Assembly: GCF_002154225.1 (NCBI RefSeq)
Contig: NZ_MTSE01000003.1
Span: 558,001 to 622,000, forward strand
Source of the DNA: Hymenobacter crusticola
Lineage (GTDB): Bacteria; Bacteroidota; Bacteroidia; Cytophagales; Hymenobacteraceae
DNA length: 64,000 nucleotides
Direction: 5' to 3'
Shown here: in pieces, positions 33,888 to 43,484 of the stretch
How the letters are laid out: each line of letters opens with the position of its first letter
How positions within the stretch are numbered: the stretch's first letter is position 1
The notes under the pieces: model-generated
What the model was told of the DNA's origin: nothing
The model's input: only the letters and a program-made list of their open reading frames with translations
Database searches by the model: none
Program-made: the position numbers and the translations under genes

Positions 33888-35945
33888 ATGAAAATCAAAC
33901 CTTTACTTATTAATTGCCTCCTGTTCGTCGCGGGGTGCTCGCCGGCGGTTGCGCAGTCGTCTACGGCCAACAACGTCATCATCTACATCGGTGATGGATT
34001 TGGCCTAGCCCCCAAAACGGCGACTCGCATGGCCCTAGGCCAAGGCAAAGACGGTAAGCGTTTTACCTCCGATGCCGGCTTTCAGGTGCTCGCCCTCGAC
34101 AAGCTTAAGTACAACGCCACAGTGACGACCCACTCGCTGAACTCCTGGATTACGGACTCGGCGCCCGGCGCTTCGGTGTACGCCTGCGGCAAAAATGGCA
34201 AGCAAGACAACGAGGTCATTGCCCTGAACCCCGCGAATGGGCAGGCCATCGAGACGATTCTGGAGGCAGCCAAAAAACAAGGCTACGCGGTAGGGTTAGT
34301 CTCGACGGCCCGCATCACGCACGCAACGCCGGCCGCCTTCGCCAGCCACATCTGGTTCCGCGACCTAGAAGACTACATTGCGGCACAGTACATTGCCTCC
34401 ACGCAGGCGCAATACGAGGCCATCTTCAACGCTAGCCCAACGGCTAGCTACCGCTACAACGCTACCCGCGACTGGCAGTTGCCCACCCCCAAAGTGGGCG
34501 TGGAGCTAGACGTGCTGCTGGGGGGCGGTGCGCGCCACTTCCTGCCCCGCACCGCCGCCAGCCCTTACAAAGCGGTGGTGGATGCCGCGGGCAACCCTAT
34601 TACGAACGGCGGCACGGCCGTGGCACTCAGCGGCACCCGCGCCGACAATGTCGATTTGGTTGACTACGCCGTGCAGCAGCGCAACTATAAGTACGTCAAC
34701 AGCCGCGACGCGCTCAACAACCTAGATCTGTCGCAATTTGGCCCTGGCGGCAAGAAGCTGCTCGGCCTGTTCAATGCGTCGCACGCTAGCTACGAGCAGG
34801 ACCGCCAGACCAGCGCCGCCTGGGAGCCATCACTAGCTGAAATGACGAAAATGGCCATCCAGGTGTTGCAGGCCAAAAGCAACGGCAAAGGCTTTTTCCT
34901 GATGGTAGAGGCCGGGCGCATCGACCACCTAGAGCACTCCAACACGGGCGGCATCTCGGTAGTCGCCGGCACGGGCGCCACCAACCAGTTTGTGGTAGAT
35001 GCCGACCGGCCCACCTACGTAGGCACCGGCGACGCGGGCGTAGCGGCCACCCCTAGCTCGCCGCGCACCACCAACGTGTACGGCTCCGACTACATGATCA
35101 AGGAAGTACTGGCCTTTGATTATGCCGTAGCCGAGGGCCGCGCTTTGCTGGCTACCCCCGCCGGCGGCCGCACGCTGCTGCTTTCGACCTCCGACCACGA
35201 ATGCGGCGGCTTTGCCGTAACGGGCCTACACGACGAGGCCAACGCCAGCGGCACGGGCACCAAAATCCGCACCTACGCCGGCCAGATCACGAAGTCCGTG
35301 GCGGCTGAAGCAGGCTACGCTACCCCCACCAACCTCGTGCGCGGCGACGGCGGCGCCAACGGCTGGTTTCCGGAGTACGTGATGACTAGCTTCCAGGGCA
35401 AGGATTATCCGACCCCGGCCTCCCCTACCGGTAAGCGCATTGTAGTGTCGTATGCCTCCAACCCGCTCACCAATGGCAACGGCACCGCGCAGTCGGGCAC
35501 GGCGGGCAACCACACGCCCCAGGACATCTGGGTGGGCGCCGACGATAACACCGGCACGCACGCGCAGCAGCTGGTTGGCCGCGGGTTACTCGACAACACG
35601 GCCCTGACGCCACTCATGGCTGACTTCCTGAAGCTGACGGACTTCGGCACGCCCCTAGGGGTGCGGGCAGGCGCCCAAACGCAAGCGGATACCCAACTGG
35701 CATTGTTCCCGGTACCGTTCAACGATAAGTTCAGTGTTTCCTTCGAGGTGAAGCAGCCCGCGCCCGTGAGCGTAGAGCTATTCACCGAAACGGGCCAGAA
35801 AGTACAGACGGTGGTCGGGGAGCGAGCCTATAAGACCGGTACCCACTCAGTAGCCATCGACGGTACGCACCTGAAAGCGGGCCTCTACATCGCTACGGTC
35901 ACCATCAATGGTCAGGTAGTTTCTAAACGGACAATCAAGCTCTAA
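33888..35945 (+). CDS. PhoA-type alkaline phosphatase with T9SS sorting domain
   Basis: 685 residues. An N-terminal signal peptide (1-23, ending VAQ; an AGC at 16-18 makes lipidation conceivable). The alkaline phosphatase fold shows IGDGFG (Asp36 ligand), nucleophile Ser91 in ITDSAPGASVYACG, a metal site near HEC in STSDHECGG, and MVEAGRIDHLEHSN. The last 80 residues are a T9SS type A domain: FPVPFNDKFSVSF, VELFTETGQKV, LKAGLYIATV, ending KRTIKL. It is therefore likely exported to the cell surface or secreted. A candidate CAAATTTG promoter element lies about 40 bp before the start. Confidence 0.9.
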   Translation: MKIKPLLINCLLFVAGCSPAVAQSSTANNVIIYIGDGFGLAPKTATRMALGQGKDGKRFTSDAGFQVLALDKLKYNATVTTHSLNSWITDSAPGASVYACGKNGKQDNEVIALNPANGQAIETILEAAKKQGYAVGLVSTARITHATPAAFASHIWFRDLEDYIAAQYIASTQAQYEAIFNASPTASYRYNATRDWQLPTPKVGVELDVLLGGGARHFLPRTAASPYKAVVDAAGNPITNGGTAVALSGTRADNVDLVDYAVQQRNYKYVNSRDALNNLDLSQFGPGGKKLLGLFNASHASYEQDRQTSAAWEPSLAEMTKMAIQVLQAKSNGKGFFLMVEAGRIDHLEHSNTGGISVVAGTGATNQFVVDADRPTYVGTGDAGVAATPSSPRTTNVYGSDYMIKEVLAFDYAVAEGRALLATPAGGRTLLLSTSDHECGGFAVTGLHDEANASGTGTKIRTYAGQITKSVAAEAGYATPTNLVRGDGGANGWFPEYVMTSFQGKDYPTPASPTGKRIVVSYASNPLTNGNGTAQSGTAGNHTPQDIWVGADDNTGTHAQQLVGRGLLDNTALTPLMADFLKLTDFGTPLGVRAGAQTQADTQLALFPVPFNDKFSVSFEVKQPAPVSVELFTETGQKVQTVVGERAYKTGTHSVAIDGTHLKAGLYIATVTINGQVVSKRTIKL

Positions 35946-35970
35946 TGCCTGGAGCAGGTTGGCCCTTCTC

Positions 35971-36002
35971 AAAAGGAGCGACACTCGTGTCGCTCCTTTT
36001 TT
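35971..36002 (+). terminator. Rho-independent terminator after the T9SS phosphatase
   Basis: Arms AAAAGGAGCGACA and TGTCGCTCCTTTT with a short loop, followed by a T-run, 25 bp past the stop codon. Confidence 0.85.
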
Positions 36003-36224
36003 GTTTGCCTATTCTACGGAGCAATTGATCAGGTATTCAAGCACAAGCTAGCTCTTATACAGCCTTGGTAGGCAGGCCTATGCAATACTAAAACACCCCG
36101 TCAGCCCGTGGCACCTAGCCCTGCGCTTCCCTAGTCAACTAGCGAGAAAACGCGGAGCTAGGTAGTAAATCGGGCCGCTCGGGCAAGGATGCTCATCGCA
36201 TCATGAGGCGCGTTGCGCGCCGGC

Positions 36225-36557
36225 TTAGCGCACGTCTAAGTACTGATTTAGCAGTAGCAGTAGCAGCCCGCGGCCTTCTTTAATCTGACAGGTTTCTAGC
36301 CCACTGTTACTAATCTGGATTAATGGATCCACTAAGCGCAGCAGCCGTAGCCACTCACTTACGGGCACTTGTGAAAATGCCCCTTCGGGAAAGACGGTCC
36401 ACCGCAGAGCATATACCAAAGAACATTGCGTAGGACAAGGAAAGGTAAGGAAGCGTTTGGCGAGCGTAGGCACGGGAAATGACGACTTTAACAACAAGCG
36501 CAGCGCGCTAAATACTACGCTGCGCAGCAAACCGGCATCAAAGGTAACTGGGCACAA
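36225..36557 (-). CDS. Hypothetical protein (uncertain)
   Basis: A 110-codon frame between two terminators. The sequence has no recognisable domain. It is Leu-rich with VPVSEWLRLLRLVDPLIQ and GRGLLLLLLNQYLD near the end. Codon usage looks plausible for a gene, with a balanced third position lower in GC than its neighbours, but no export signal or family match is evident. It may be a foreign or degraded gene, or an accidental frame. Confidence 0.3.
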   Translation of the reverse strand: MCPVTFDAGLLRSVVFSALRLLLKSSFPVPTLAKRFLTFPCPTQCSLVYALRWTVFPEGAFSQVPVSEWLRLLRLVDPLIQISNSGLETCQIKEGRGLLLLLLNQYLDVR

Positions 36558-36638
36558 CAGGTGAGCTTATCTACCAAAAGTTATCATTCCATTATGCTCG
36601 TGTAGCCACTCTCGTAAGTTGCTGACGCCTAAATAAAA

Positions 36639-36678
36639 CAGCCCAGCATGCTGATGAAATCAGGGCATGCTGGGCTGT
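36639..36678 (-). terminator. Rho-independent terminator after the PhoD gene
   Basis: Arms CAGCCCAGCATGC and GCATGCTGGGCTG around a 13-base loop. On the minus strand the hairpin is followed by TTTTATTT, 50 bp past the PhoD stop. Confidence 0.85.
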
Positions 36679-36727
36679 CCGACAAAAAGCATTACGGTTT
36701 CGCCCCGCGGAGCTACTATGCTCTGCG

Positions 36728-38461
36728 CTAGGCCTCGCTCACGACTTTACCGGTGGTTGTGGTCGTACTTTCGGCCGTGATGCTAGCCACGTAGCGCCAC
36801 TGCGAGGTAGCAGTAGTCGCCGTGAATTCAGCCAGCACGTAGCCCCGCTGAGAAGCATCGAGGTAGTTGAGGTCATTGATCAGCAGCTGATTGGATTGGG
36901 CAAAGCTCTGGGCCGCGGCCGTGTTGCCTCCAAACAGGGCCTCGAAGCCCGGCGACGTGACGGAAGAGCAGGCAAACTCAGCCCCTACTTTGCGGCCGCT
37001 GGCATCAGTTAGGTCGTTGTACCAGGCATTGTGCGTATCCCCGGCTATAGAAATCAACTTCTTGCCGGTAGCCGCCGCGTAGAGCTTCTCGCGCTCGGCG
37101 GGGTAGCCATCCCAGGCATCTAGGTTGTAAGGCAGCACCGTCTCGACGCGGGCGCGCTCAGCGGGTGTCACCGTGGGGTCGCCCTGCTGAAGCCGGATCT
37201 TGATGGCGATCAGTGCCGTAGCGAGGGCCGTGTACTGAGCGAGGAGTGCCGGCGTAGCACCACCAGAAGCAAGCTGAGCCACGAGAGCCAACAACTCGGC
37301 CGGGAGGTACATCTTGCCCATCAATACCTGCGAACCAAGCACTTGCCACTTGGCGGAGCTGCTAGCCAAAGCGGAAGCTAGCCAGGCGCGCTGCTCTGTG
37401 CCGAGCATGCTGCGATTCGGGTTGAGCCAAGCCGCGGCGAAGGCAGCCGCGTTAAACACGTTGCCGGATCCGTAGTAGTCGGCATAATCGAGCTGCTTGT
37501 CGCGCCCCAGCAAGCGGGTGTCCAGCATGAGCAGGTTGGCCAAACCACCTAGGTCGAAGCGGCGGAAAATCTTGTCTTTGCTTGCCACGCGCGCGGGCAG
37601 GTACTCGTGCCACGCTTGCTGGGCGTTCTGCTTGCGCTGCGAGAAACTTCCCTCGTTGGGTTGGTGATTTTCGGCCCCGTCGATGTAGGCATTATTGGCG
37701 AGTTCGTGGTCGTCCCACACGCAAATGAACGGCTTGAGCTGGTGCGCTTTCTGGAGCTGTTTGTCGCTGCGATATTGCTTATAGCGGATGCGATAATCCT
37801 GCAAGCTAATTACTTCCACCGTCGGCAAATGGCCCCGGTTCAGCGCCGCCGTAGCAGGATTGGCGCCGTACTCTCCGCGCCCGTACTCGTAGATGTAGTC
37901 CCCTAGGTGCACTACCACATCCGCCTCCGACTCAGCCACGGCGCCGTACACATTGAACAGGCCCGTCTGGTAGTTAGCGCACGAAACGACCGCCAGCTTG
38001 ACGCTGCTCACCTGCCCAGCCGCCGGCAAGGTAAGTGTTTCGCCCACCACCGATTTTACCTGGCTCAGTTCGTTCTGGAAGCGGTAGAAGTACTTTTTAT
38101 TGGGCGTCAGCCCGGTCACGTCGACGCTGAGCGTGTAGTCGTTCGCGGCGGAAGCCGATAAGCTGCCGCTTTTAAGCACCGGCGAAAATGCCCTGTTTTC
38201 AGCCACTTCCCACCGGATGGCAGCATCGCCGGCCTCCGTAAGCAGCGGCGTGTAGCGCGACCAGAGAATGACGCTGCTTTGCGACGGATCGAAGCTCGCT
38301 ACGCCTTCCAAGAAGCCAAAGGAACCTGGCAAGCCGGGCAGGTCGCCATCGTCGTCGCAGCTGGTTAGGACGGTGGGCAGCAGCGCGACACTGCCGGAAA
38401 GCAGCGCCGTGTTTTTAAGGAACGCCCGACGGTTTAATTTCTTAGTATTTTTCTCCGACAT
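36728..38461 (-). CDS. phoD: PhoD-family alkaline phosphatase/phosphodiesterase
   Basis: 577 residues. A Tat-type N-terminus LNRRAFLKNTAL (Arg11-Arg12) leads to a lipobox-like LTSC, so a Tat-exported lipoprotein is possible. The fibronectin-like N-terminal domain (about 50-150) precedes the metallophosphoesterase core: VVHLGDYIYEYG, FICVWDDHELANNAY and ISIAGDTHNAW. PhoD enzymes release phosphate from mono- and diesters and usually need Ca2+ and Fe3+. It is the last gene of the run, preceded by a PI-PLC gene. Confidence 0.9.
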   Translation of the reverse strand: MSEKNTKKLNRRAFLKNTALLSGSVALLPTVLTSCDDDGDLPGLPGSFGFLEGVASFDPSQSSVILWSRYTPLLTEAGDAAIRWEVAENRAFSPVLKSGSLSASAANDYTLSVDVTGLTPNKKYFYRFQNELSQVKSVVGETLTLPAAGQVSSVKLAVVSCANYQTGLFNVYGAVAESEADVVVHLGDYIYEYGRGEYGANPATAALNRGHLPTVEVISLQDYRIRYKQYRSDKQLQKAHQLKPFICVWDDHELANNAYIDGAENHQPNEGSFSQRKQNAQQAWHEYLPARVASKDKIFRRFDLGGLANLLMLDTRLLGRDKQLDYADYYGSGNVFNAAAFAAAWLNPNRSMLGTEQRAWLASALASSSAKWQVLGSQVLMGKMYLPAELLALVAQLASGGATPALLAQYTALATALIAIKIRLQQGDPTVTPAERARVETVLPYNLDAWDGYPAEREKLYAAATGKKLISIAGDTHNAWYNDLTDASGRKVGAEFACSSVTSPGFEALFGGNTAAAQSFAQSNQLLINDLNYLDASQRGYVLAEFTATTATSQWRYVASITAESTTTTTGKVVSEA

Positions 38462-38583
38462 ACCAGGACTATTTAGTTTAGTCCGACTAAGGTAGAAGGA
38501 GCATATTATCTGTTGGTTACGCCTAAGTTATCCTATTGCTTAACTCTTAAGTAAATAGGTAATAATTTAAAATGATACTTGCG

Positions 38584-39555
38584 CTAATAATTTGTTTTCA
38601 CAATTAAATTACTGCGATTAGCATCAGCAAAATCCATCGGCACGATGCCATAATGACCAGTCGTTTGCGCGCCGAAGAAGGTAGAAAGCCGCGAATTAAT
38701 ATCGTTGGCAACCGTGTTAATATTTGGGATGCCGAATAGGCCCGGCTTGTAGCCGCTGGCGTAGTTAATGTACAGGCGGCCGGGGGCGGCGGCCTTGGCG
38801 GCGCTGAACAGCTGGGTCATGGCCGTCCACTTCGCCGCGTTGTCCGACACTTTGTACTGGTCCTGCACGCGCAGCGTGGCCGCGGCCGTGTTGATGTCGA
38901 AGGTGGTGTTGTCGAGCCAGGCGGTGGCGTCGATGCCCTTGGGCGTAGCGGCCGCGCTGAAGCGACGGAGCAGCACAATCTTGCCGCGCACCTGGCTCAG
39001 GGCCGGCACCGAGGCACCTAGGTACCACTTATCGGGGTTTTCGCGCAGGTACGTGTCCAGCGTCTGCTCGAAGGTGCGGGTGTTGTTGCTGGGCGTGTGT
39101 TCCTCCTTGATTGACATGATGATACACTCCGTGGGGTTGGCATTCAGGAACGCCAAGCAAGCGTTGCGCACATCAGCGAAGTTCAGGTTTTGGTAGATGG
39201 CGCCGTGGTGAATGGCAAAGCCGTTGTCGATGTGGCGGCAGCGCACATCCAGGAAGCGCACGCCCGCGTTGAGCTGCTGGGCGATGGTCAGGTTTTGGCA
39301 CTTAGCCGTACCCGAAACCGGCTCATACAGCGCCCCCGAATCGTGGGTGCCCGGGATGCTGAGCTGCGACAACGACACCGTCGAGCTGACGGAGCTCATC
39401 CAGTTGGTCAGGCTATACGCCACGGCATCGTGCGTACTGTCTGCGCTACCTAGGACTGAATTTTCTGGCTGCATACCATCCTGCTTTTCACAGGAGGAAA
39501 ATAACAAAACGCCCGCGCAAGCAAGCGCCATCAAGGGGTTAAAAGTTACGCGCAT
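38584..39555 (-). CDS. Phosphatidylinositol-specific phospholipase C, lipoprotein
   Basis: 323 residues with a lipobox LLFSSC (Cys22). The PLC-X barrel has the first catalytic His71 in LSIPGTHDSGA, FLDVRCRHID with metal- or inositol-binding acids, and HHG with the second His near 116-117. Bacterial enzymes of this type need no Ca2+ and split phosphatidylinositol into diacylglycerol and inositol cyclic phosphate. It differs from the Ca2+-type PLC at 24629. A Bacteroidota promoter candidate lies about 41 bp upstream. Confidence 0.88.
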   Translation of the reverse strand: MRVTFNPLMALACAGVLLFSSCEKQDGMQPENSVLGSADSTHDAVAYSLTNWMSSVSSTVSLSQLSIPGTHDSGALYEPVSGTAKCQNLTIAQQLNAGVRFLDVRCRHIDNGFAIHHGAIYQNLNFADVRNACLAFLNANPTECIIMSIKEEHTPSNNTRTFEQTLDTYLRENPDKWYLGASVPALSQVRGKIVLLRRFSAAATPKGIDATAWLDNTTFDINTAAATLRVQDQYKVSDNAAKWTAMTQLFSAAKAAAPGRLYINYASGYKPGLFGIPNINTVANDINSRLSTFFGAQTTGHYGIVPMDFADANRSNLIVKTNY

Positions 39556-39595
39556 ACAAAATAGTTTAAGGTATGATGGTGATAATAGATTTGCG

Positions 39596-39625
39596 CAAAT
39601 ATCTAGGTAGTGATTATTTGTACAA
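39596..39625 (-). promoter_or_regulatory. Candidate Bacteroidota-type promoter for the PI-PLC gene
   Basis: Read on the minus strand, TTG and GATATTTG are separated by 19 bases, close to the Bacteroidota consensus TTG-N19-21-TAnnTTTG with one mismatch. A transcript start about 7 bp further would leave a leader of about 33 nt before the ATG at 39555. Confidence 0.4.
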
Positions 39626-39697
39626 CGTAATTGTTGTTATCAAACTATAAAGTATTTTGTGTTGCTGTCTACTATAAGTATAACAACCAACTTATTA

Positions 39698-40927
39698 TTA
39701 CTGCGTTTTTTGCTCTGGCCAGCCAAGCGCTTTCTTTATTCGATAATAGATATCGGTATTTTCATACATACCGGTAAATAATTCGCTGCTGTTACCATAG
39801 GCAAATACCGGCACCATCACGGCCGAATGCTTATTGGTGGCGAACTTGGCCACTACTTTCTTCTCTGGAATACCCCCATCAATGATGCTGTAGCCGCCGG
39901 TTTCGTGGTCGGCCGTTACGATGACGAGGGTTTCGCCGTTGGCGGCCGCAAACCGGAAGGCCTTCCCTACTTGTTGGTCGAAGTCGAGGACTTCTTGCAC
40001 GTTTTGGGTCGTGTTGTTGAAGTGGCCGGCGTCGTCGATCTGTGAGCCTTCAATCATCAGGAAGAAGCCCTGCTTGTTTTTGCTCAGCACCTCCAGGGCC
40101 TTATCGACGCCTAGGTTCATGTAGGCGGCTGTGCGCTCGGCTATGGCGGGCGGACCGGTGTCGGCGAGCAGGGCCACGGCTTTCGGGCTAGTAATGGAGG
40201 GTACGGCCGCTGGCGAAGTAACTACTTGGTAGCCTTTTGCTTCCCACTGCTTCAGCAGGTTCACGTGGTCTTGGCGCTGGGCGAAGAACTTGAGGCCGCC
40301 GGCGTACATAAAGTCGATGGGTGCGTCGAGGTACTTGGCGGCAATGGCTTCGGGCTGGTTGCGGTCGGGGTGCGTCACGGCAAAACAGGCGGGCGTGGCG
40401 TCGGGCAGCTCACAAGCTACCACGAGGCCCGTGGATTTGCCATGCTCCCGCGCATCCCACATGATGGAGCGAAACTGGTGCCCCAGCGAATCCATGCCGA
40501 TGGCGCCGTTGTAAGTTTTGTGCCCCGTCGCCATGGCCGTGGCGCTGGCCGCCGAATCGGTGATTTTGCCGTACTGGTTGTGGGTGATAGAAAAGCCCGT
40601 GGCCTGGGCCTGCTGCATAAACAGCTTGCCTTGATTGGCAATGAGCCCGCCCGTTACCTGCGTCGGCCCCATCCCATCCCCGATCATCAGGATGATGTTC
40701 TTGAGCGGCTTCTTGGGCCCGCTATACGGCGCCAAGGGCGGCACTTGGTAGGCAGTGGGCGCTTGGTATTCTGTCTTGTACAAGGGTACGGGCGCGGCGG
40801 GGCTAGGATCGGGCGTGTGCTTGATGGCCTCAATGACGGCGCTCCGGGAGGGCGCGGCCGACCTAGGTGACGAACAAGCCCATAAGCCGCCGAGCAGCAA
40901 GCCCAGGGCTAGGTTAGCTTTTTGCAT
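39698..40927 (-). CDS. PhoA-type alkaline phosphatase, lipoprotein
   Basis: 409 residues from ATG 40927 (MQKANLALGL), with a lipobox LWACSS (Cys18). Alkaline phosphatase motifs: IILMIGDGMGPTQ (Asp84 ligand), nucleophile Ser125 in ITDSAASATAMATG, MIEGSQIDDAGHFN and VTADHETGGYS. It lacks a T9SS tail and so probably stays anchored in a membrane, unlike the phosphatase at 33888. Its start overlaps the end of the glycerophosphodiesterase-like gene by 14 bp, so the two are probably translationally coupled. Confidence 0.9.
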   Translation of the reverse strand: MQKANLALGLLLGGLWACSSPRSAAPSRSAVIEAIKHTPDPSPAAPVPLYKTEYQAPTAYQVPPLAPYSGPKKPLKNIILMIGDGMGPTQVTGGLIANQGKLFMQQAQATGFSITHNQYGKITDSAASATAMATGHKTYNGAIGMDSLGHQFRSIMWDAREHGKSTGLVVACELPDATPACFAVTHPDRNQPEAIAAKYLDAPIDFMYAGGLKFFAQRQDHVNLLKQWEAKGYQVVTSPAAVPSITSPKAVALLADTGPPAIAERTAAYMNLGVDKALEVLSKNKQGFFLMIEGSQIDDAGHFNNTTQNVQEVLDFDQQVGKAFRFAAANGETLVIVTADHETGGYSIIDGGIPEKKVVAKFATNKHSAVMVPVFAYGNSSELFTGMYENTDIYYRIKKALGWPEQKTQ

Positions 40928-41735
40928 GGGTATCAATGGTTTTCTTTAGCTCGGCTAGCTCATCGGCGCCCACCAGCACGGCGGGGTAGCGCAGCAATTC
41001 GCGCCATATGGCTTGCAGGTGAGCGGGGTTCTTGGCGGGTAAGTTCCAGAAGCGAATCTTCTGGCCGTTGCGCAAGGCTAGGTCGTTCCACTGGCGCAGG
41101 CGAGCGGCTTCGGCGGCGGGTATCGGGCCTTCGCCGTTCCATTTGAAAGACTGTTGCCAGTCGCCGTTCACCGCCGGGAATTGCTTGGAGCTAGCGCCCG
41201 CTTGCAAGTCCTGCAACGACCCATCAAGGTACACGAGGCGCTGCGCATCGGCTAGCACTTCCTGGCGCGGGTAGCCACCGCTCAAAATCACCTTCACGCC
41301 GCCTTGCCGCGGCTGTTTGGGCGTGGAAAGAATAGCCTGGTAGCGAGCCAGCACGCGTTGCAGCTGGGCGTAAGTGCCTGGGCCGTCGTTCTTAAAATCG
41401 ATGTACAGCCACAGTTCCGCGGGCTTGGTGTACAACGTCTTCTTAGCGCGCAACACCTGGCGCATGGGCTCCAGATACATAGCTTGCAGCGTCTTCTCGG
41501 GCCGCAACGAGGCTCGGTCGTGGCCAACTTGCAAGGTGGTATCTACTAAGAACACATCCGCTTCCACGCTTTTAAAACCTAGCTGCAAGGCGTCAGTGAG
41601 CGGGTGCGGGCGCCAGTAGTCATTGTGGGAGTGGCCTTGCTCCAAGGGCGGCGCTAGGGTGACGGTTGTTTGGGCCTGGGTGCTGGCGGCGCTCAGCAGC
41701 AGAATAGCGAGGGTGGCGCGGATGGTTTTGGTCAT
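40914..41735 (-). CDS. Glycerophosphodiesterase/PI-PLC-like phosphodiesterase
   Basis: 273 residues with a signal peptide ending TQAQ. A TIM-barrel phosphodiesterase with HSHNDYWRPHPL (about 35-46), FKSVEADVFLVDTTLQVGHD and WLYIDFK; these residues correspond to the His and Glu/Asp metal site of the GDPD/PLC barrel, in the subgroup also called AIM6-like. Likely cleaves glycerophosphodiesters or related diesters in the periplasm. It follows the second SusD gene after an inverted repeat and overlaps the next phosphatase gene. Confidence 0.8.
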   Translation of the reverse strand: MTKTIRATLAILLLSAASTQAQTTVTLAPPLEQGHSHNDYWRPHPLTDALQLGFKSVEADVFLVDTTLQVGHDRASLRPEKTLQAMYLEPMRQVLRAKKTLYTKPAELWLYIDFKNDGPGTYAQLQRVLARYQAILSTPKQPRQGGVKVILSGGYPRQEVLADAQRLVYLDGSLQDLQAGASSKQFPAVNGDWQQSFKWNGEGPIPAAEAARLRQWNDLALRNGQKIRFWNLPAKNPAHLQAIWRELLRYPAVLVGADELAELKKTIDTHAKS

Positions 41736-41752
41736 AAGCGTAATGAAGTTTG

Positions 41753-41882
41753 AACGATGTAGAAACGCAATACTTTGCGTCTCCTCGTTGCTGACGTTGT
41801 TTACCTTGCGTGATTCAGAATCGAATTATTCTGATGCCAGTCGTTCAACGGGAGACGCAAAGTATTGCGTCTCTACATCGTT
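41753..41882. repeat. Inverted-repeat element with GAGACGCAAAGTATTGCGTCTC core
   Basis: Arms of about 36 bases at 41753-41789 and 41847-41882 are nearly perfect complements (one substitution, one indel). Each arm also contains an inner palindrome around GCAATACTTTGC. It lies between the second susD and the phosphodiesterase gene. The layout is that of a mobile palindromic repeat of Bacteroidota. Confidence 0.7.
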
Positions 41883-41889
41883 CTGGTAC

Positions 41890-43452
41890 CTACCACCCTT
41901 GGTTTTGGGCGATTTTGGAGTTGGCTAGGTCAGTGGGCGGGATGGGCCACACGTGGTGAATGGCGGGGTTGAAGGTGCGGGCGGGCCACACTTCCACCAC
42001 TTTAAAGGTCGAGCTGGGGTTGGATTTGTCGGCGTAGTCGCGGCCGCGCTGGGGCTTGGCGTAGGTAGCTTGGGCATCGCCCCAACGGACGAGGTCGGCG
42101 TGGCGGTCAGCAAACTCACCGGCTAGCTCCACGCGACGCTCATGCTTGAGGTCGGCGAGGGTGGCGCCGGTTTTGGGGGCTAGGCCCGCCCGGCGGCGCA
42201 CGGCGTTCAGGGCCGCGTCACCGTTTTTGCCCTGCATAATCTGGGCTTCGGCCTTCAGCAGCAGCACCTCGGCGTAGCGCATGAGTGGCACGTTCAGGTC
42301 GGTGGTGGGCTTGTCGCCGTTGGCGTTCAGGTGGTCGGTGACGGGCGTTTCGTAGGGCTGCATGTATTTGCTGAACTGGAAGCCCGTGAGCGAGTTAGTC
42401 GACGAATAGCGCTTGGTGGCCCCTAGGTACTGAAACTCGTCGCCGAAGGTGAGGATGGTGGCTTTGCGGCGCGGGTCATTGGCCTCATACTCCTCGTATA
42501 GATCCAGGGTGGGTTGGAAGTAGCCCCAACCGTTGTAAAGGCCCCAACCCTTGTTTTCGAGCAGCACGCCGGGCAGAATGCTGCCATCCTGCTTGCCCGA
42601 CACCACCGACCAGATGTACTCCGTCGACCAGTTGTTCGGGATGGTGAACACGCTGTGGAAGTCCTGCTGCGCGTTGCCAGTGTTGAGAAGCGCCCGCCCC
42701 GAGCCGGAGCTAGCTACGGCATCGGCGGCTTTCTCAGCTTCGGCCCACTTACTCTTGTCGTATTGCGCCCAGAAGGCGTAGGTTTTGGTGAGATACGCCA
42801 GGGCCGCGTCTTTGTGCGCCCGACCTAGGTCGGCGGGGGCGTAGGTCGTGACGAGGGGCAGCAGTTCGGCGGCTTTCTTGAAATCCTCCTCCATCAGCTG
42901 GTAATTCTCAACCACGCTGGCGGGGCGGGGAAAGATGTTCTGGTCCATGTTGGCCACCGTCACGATGGGCACGCCGGCGCGCTGGTCGCCGTAGCGGGTG
43001 GCAATGTGGAAGTACGTGAAAGCCCGCATGAAATAGGCTTCGCCCAGCACCCGGTTTTTGAGGCTCTCGCTGATGTTCATGGCCGGCACGTTCTTCAGAA
43101 TTTCGTTGCAGCGCCGAATAACGCGGTACGAGTAGCCGTACATCTTGTTGGTGTCGCCCTCGTTGCCGGTGGCGGTGAAGTTGCGCACGTTGGCGGCCGT
43201 GGCGCGCACGCGCCCCGTCACCATGTCGTCGGAGGCGTTAATGAGCCAGAAAAAGCCGCGCCCAAACATATCGTCGTCCTTCATGTAGGTGTACAGGCCG
43301 TTGGAAGCCGCCAGCGCGTCGGCATCCGACTTCCAGAAGTTGGCATTCGTGATGGTGCCCTGGGGCTCCAAGTCGGTGAAGTCGTCTTGGCAGCTAGTAG
43401 CCGAGCCGAGCAGCCAAGCCGCCAGCAGCAAGGTGGTGTATTTCGATTTCAT
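41890..43452 (-). CDS. SusD/RagB-like nutrient-binding lipoprotein
   Basis: 520 residues, signal peptide with lipobox GSATSC (Cys21). SusD hallmarks: LGEAYFMRAFTYFHIATRYGD, helical TPR region, and late VPLMRYAEVLLLKAEAQIM and ERRVELAGEFADRHADLVRWGD. The family's usual end IPPTDLANSKIAQNQGW is present. It is separated from the upstream SusC by 210 bp containing a large perfect inverted repeat. It should be the surface-exposed binding partner of the SusC at 43663. Confidence 0.93.
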   Translation of the reverse strand: MKSKYTTLLLAAWLLGSATSCQDDFTDLEPQGTITNANFWKSDADALAASNGLYTYMKDDDMFGRGFFWLINASDDMVTGRVRATAANVRNFTATGNEGDTNKMYGYSYRVIRRCNEILKNVPAMNISESLKNRVLGEAYFMRAFTYFHIATRYGDQRAGVPIVTVANMDQNIFPRPASVVENYQLMEEDFKKAAELLPLVTTYAPADLGRAHKDAALAYLTKTYAFWAQYDKSKWAEAEKAADAVASSGSGRALLNTGNAQQDFHSVFTIPNNWSTEYIWSVVSGKQDGSILPGVLLENKGWGLYNGWGYFQPTLDLYEEYEANDPRRKATILTFGDEFQYLGATKRYSSTNSLTGFQFSKYMQPYETPVTDHLNANGDKPTTDLNVPLMRYAEVLLLKAEAQIMQGKNGDAALNAVRRRAGLAPKTGATLADLKHERRVELAGEFADRHADLVRWGDAQATYAKPQRGRDYADKSNPSSTFKVVEVWPARTFNPAIHHVWPIPPTDLANSKIAQNQGW

Positions 43453-43484
43453 GGGTTTTCGGTTTTAGAATCGTTCTGGTGGCC

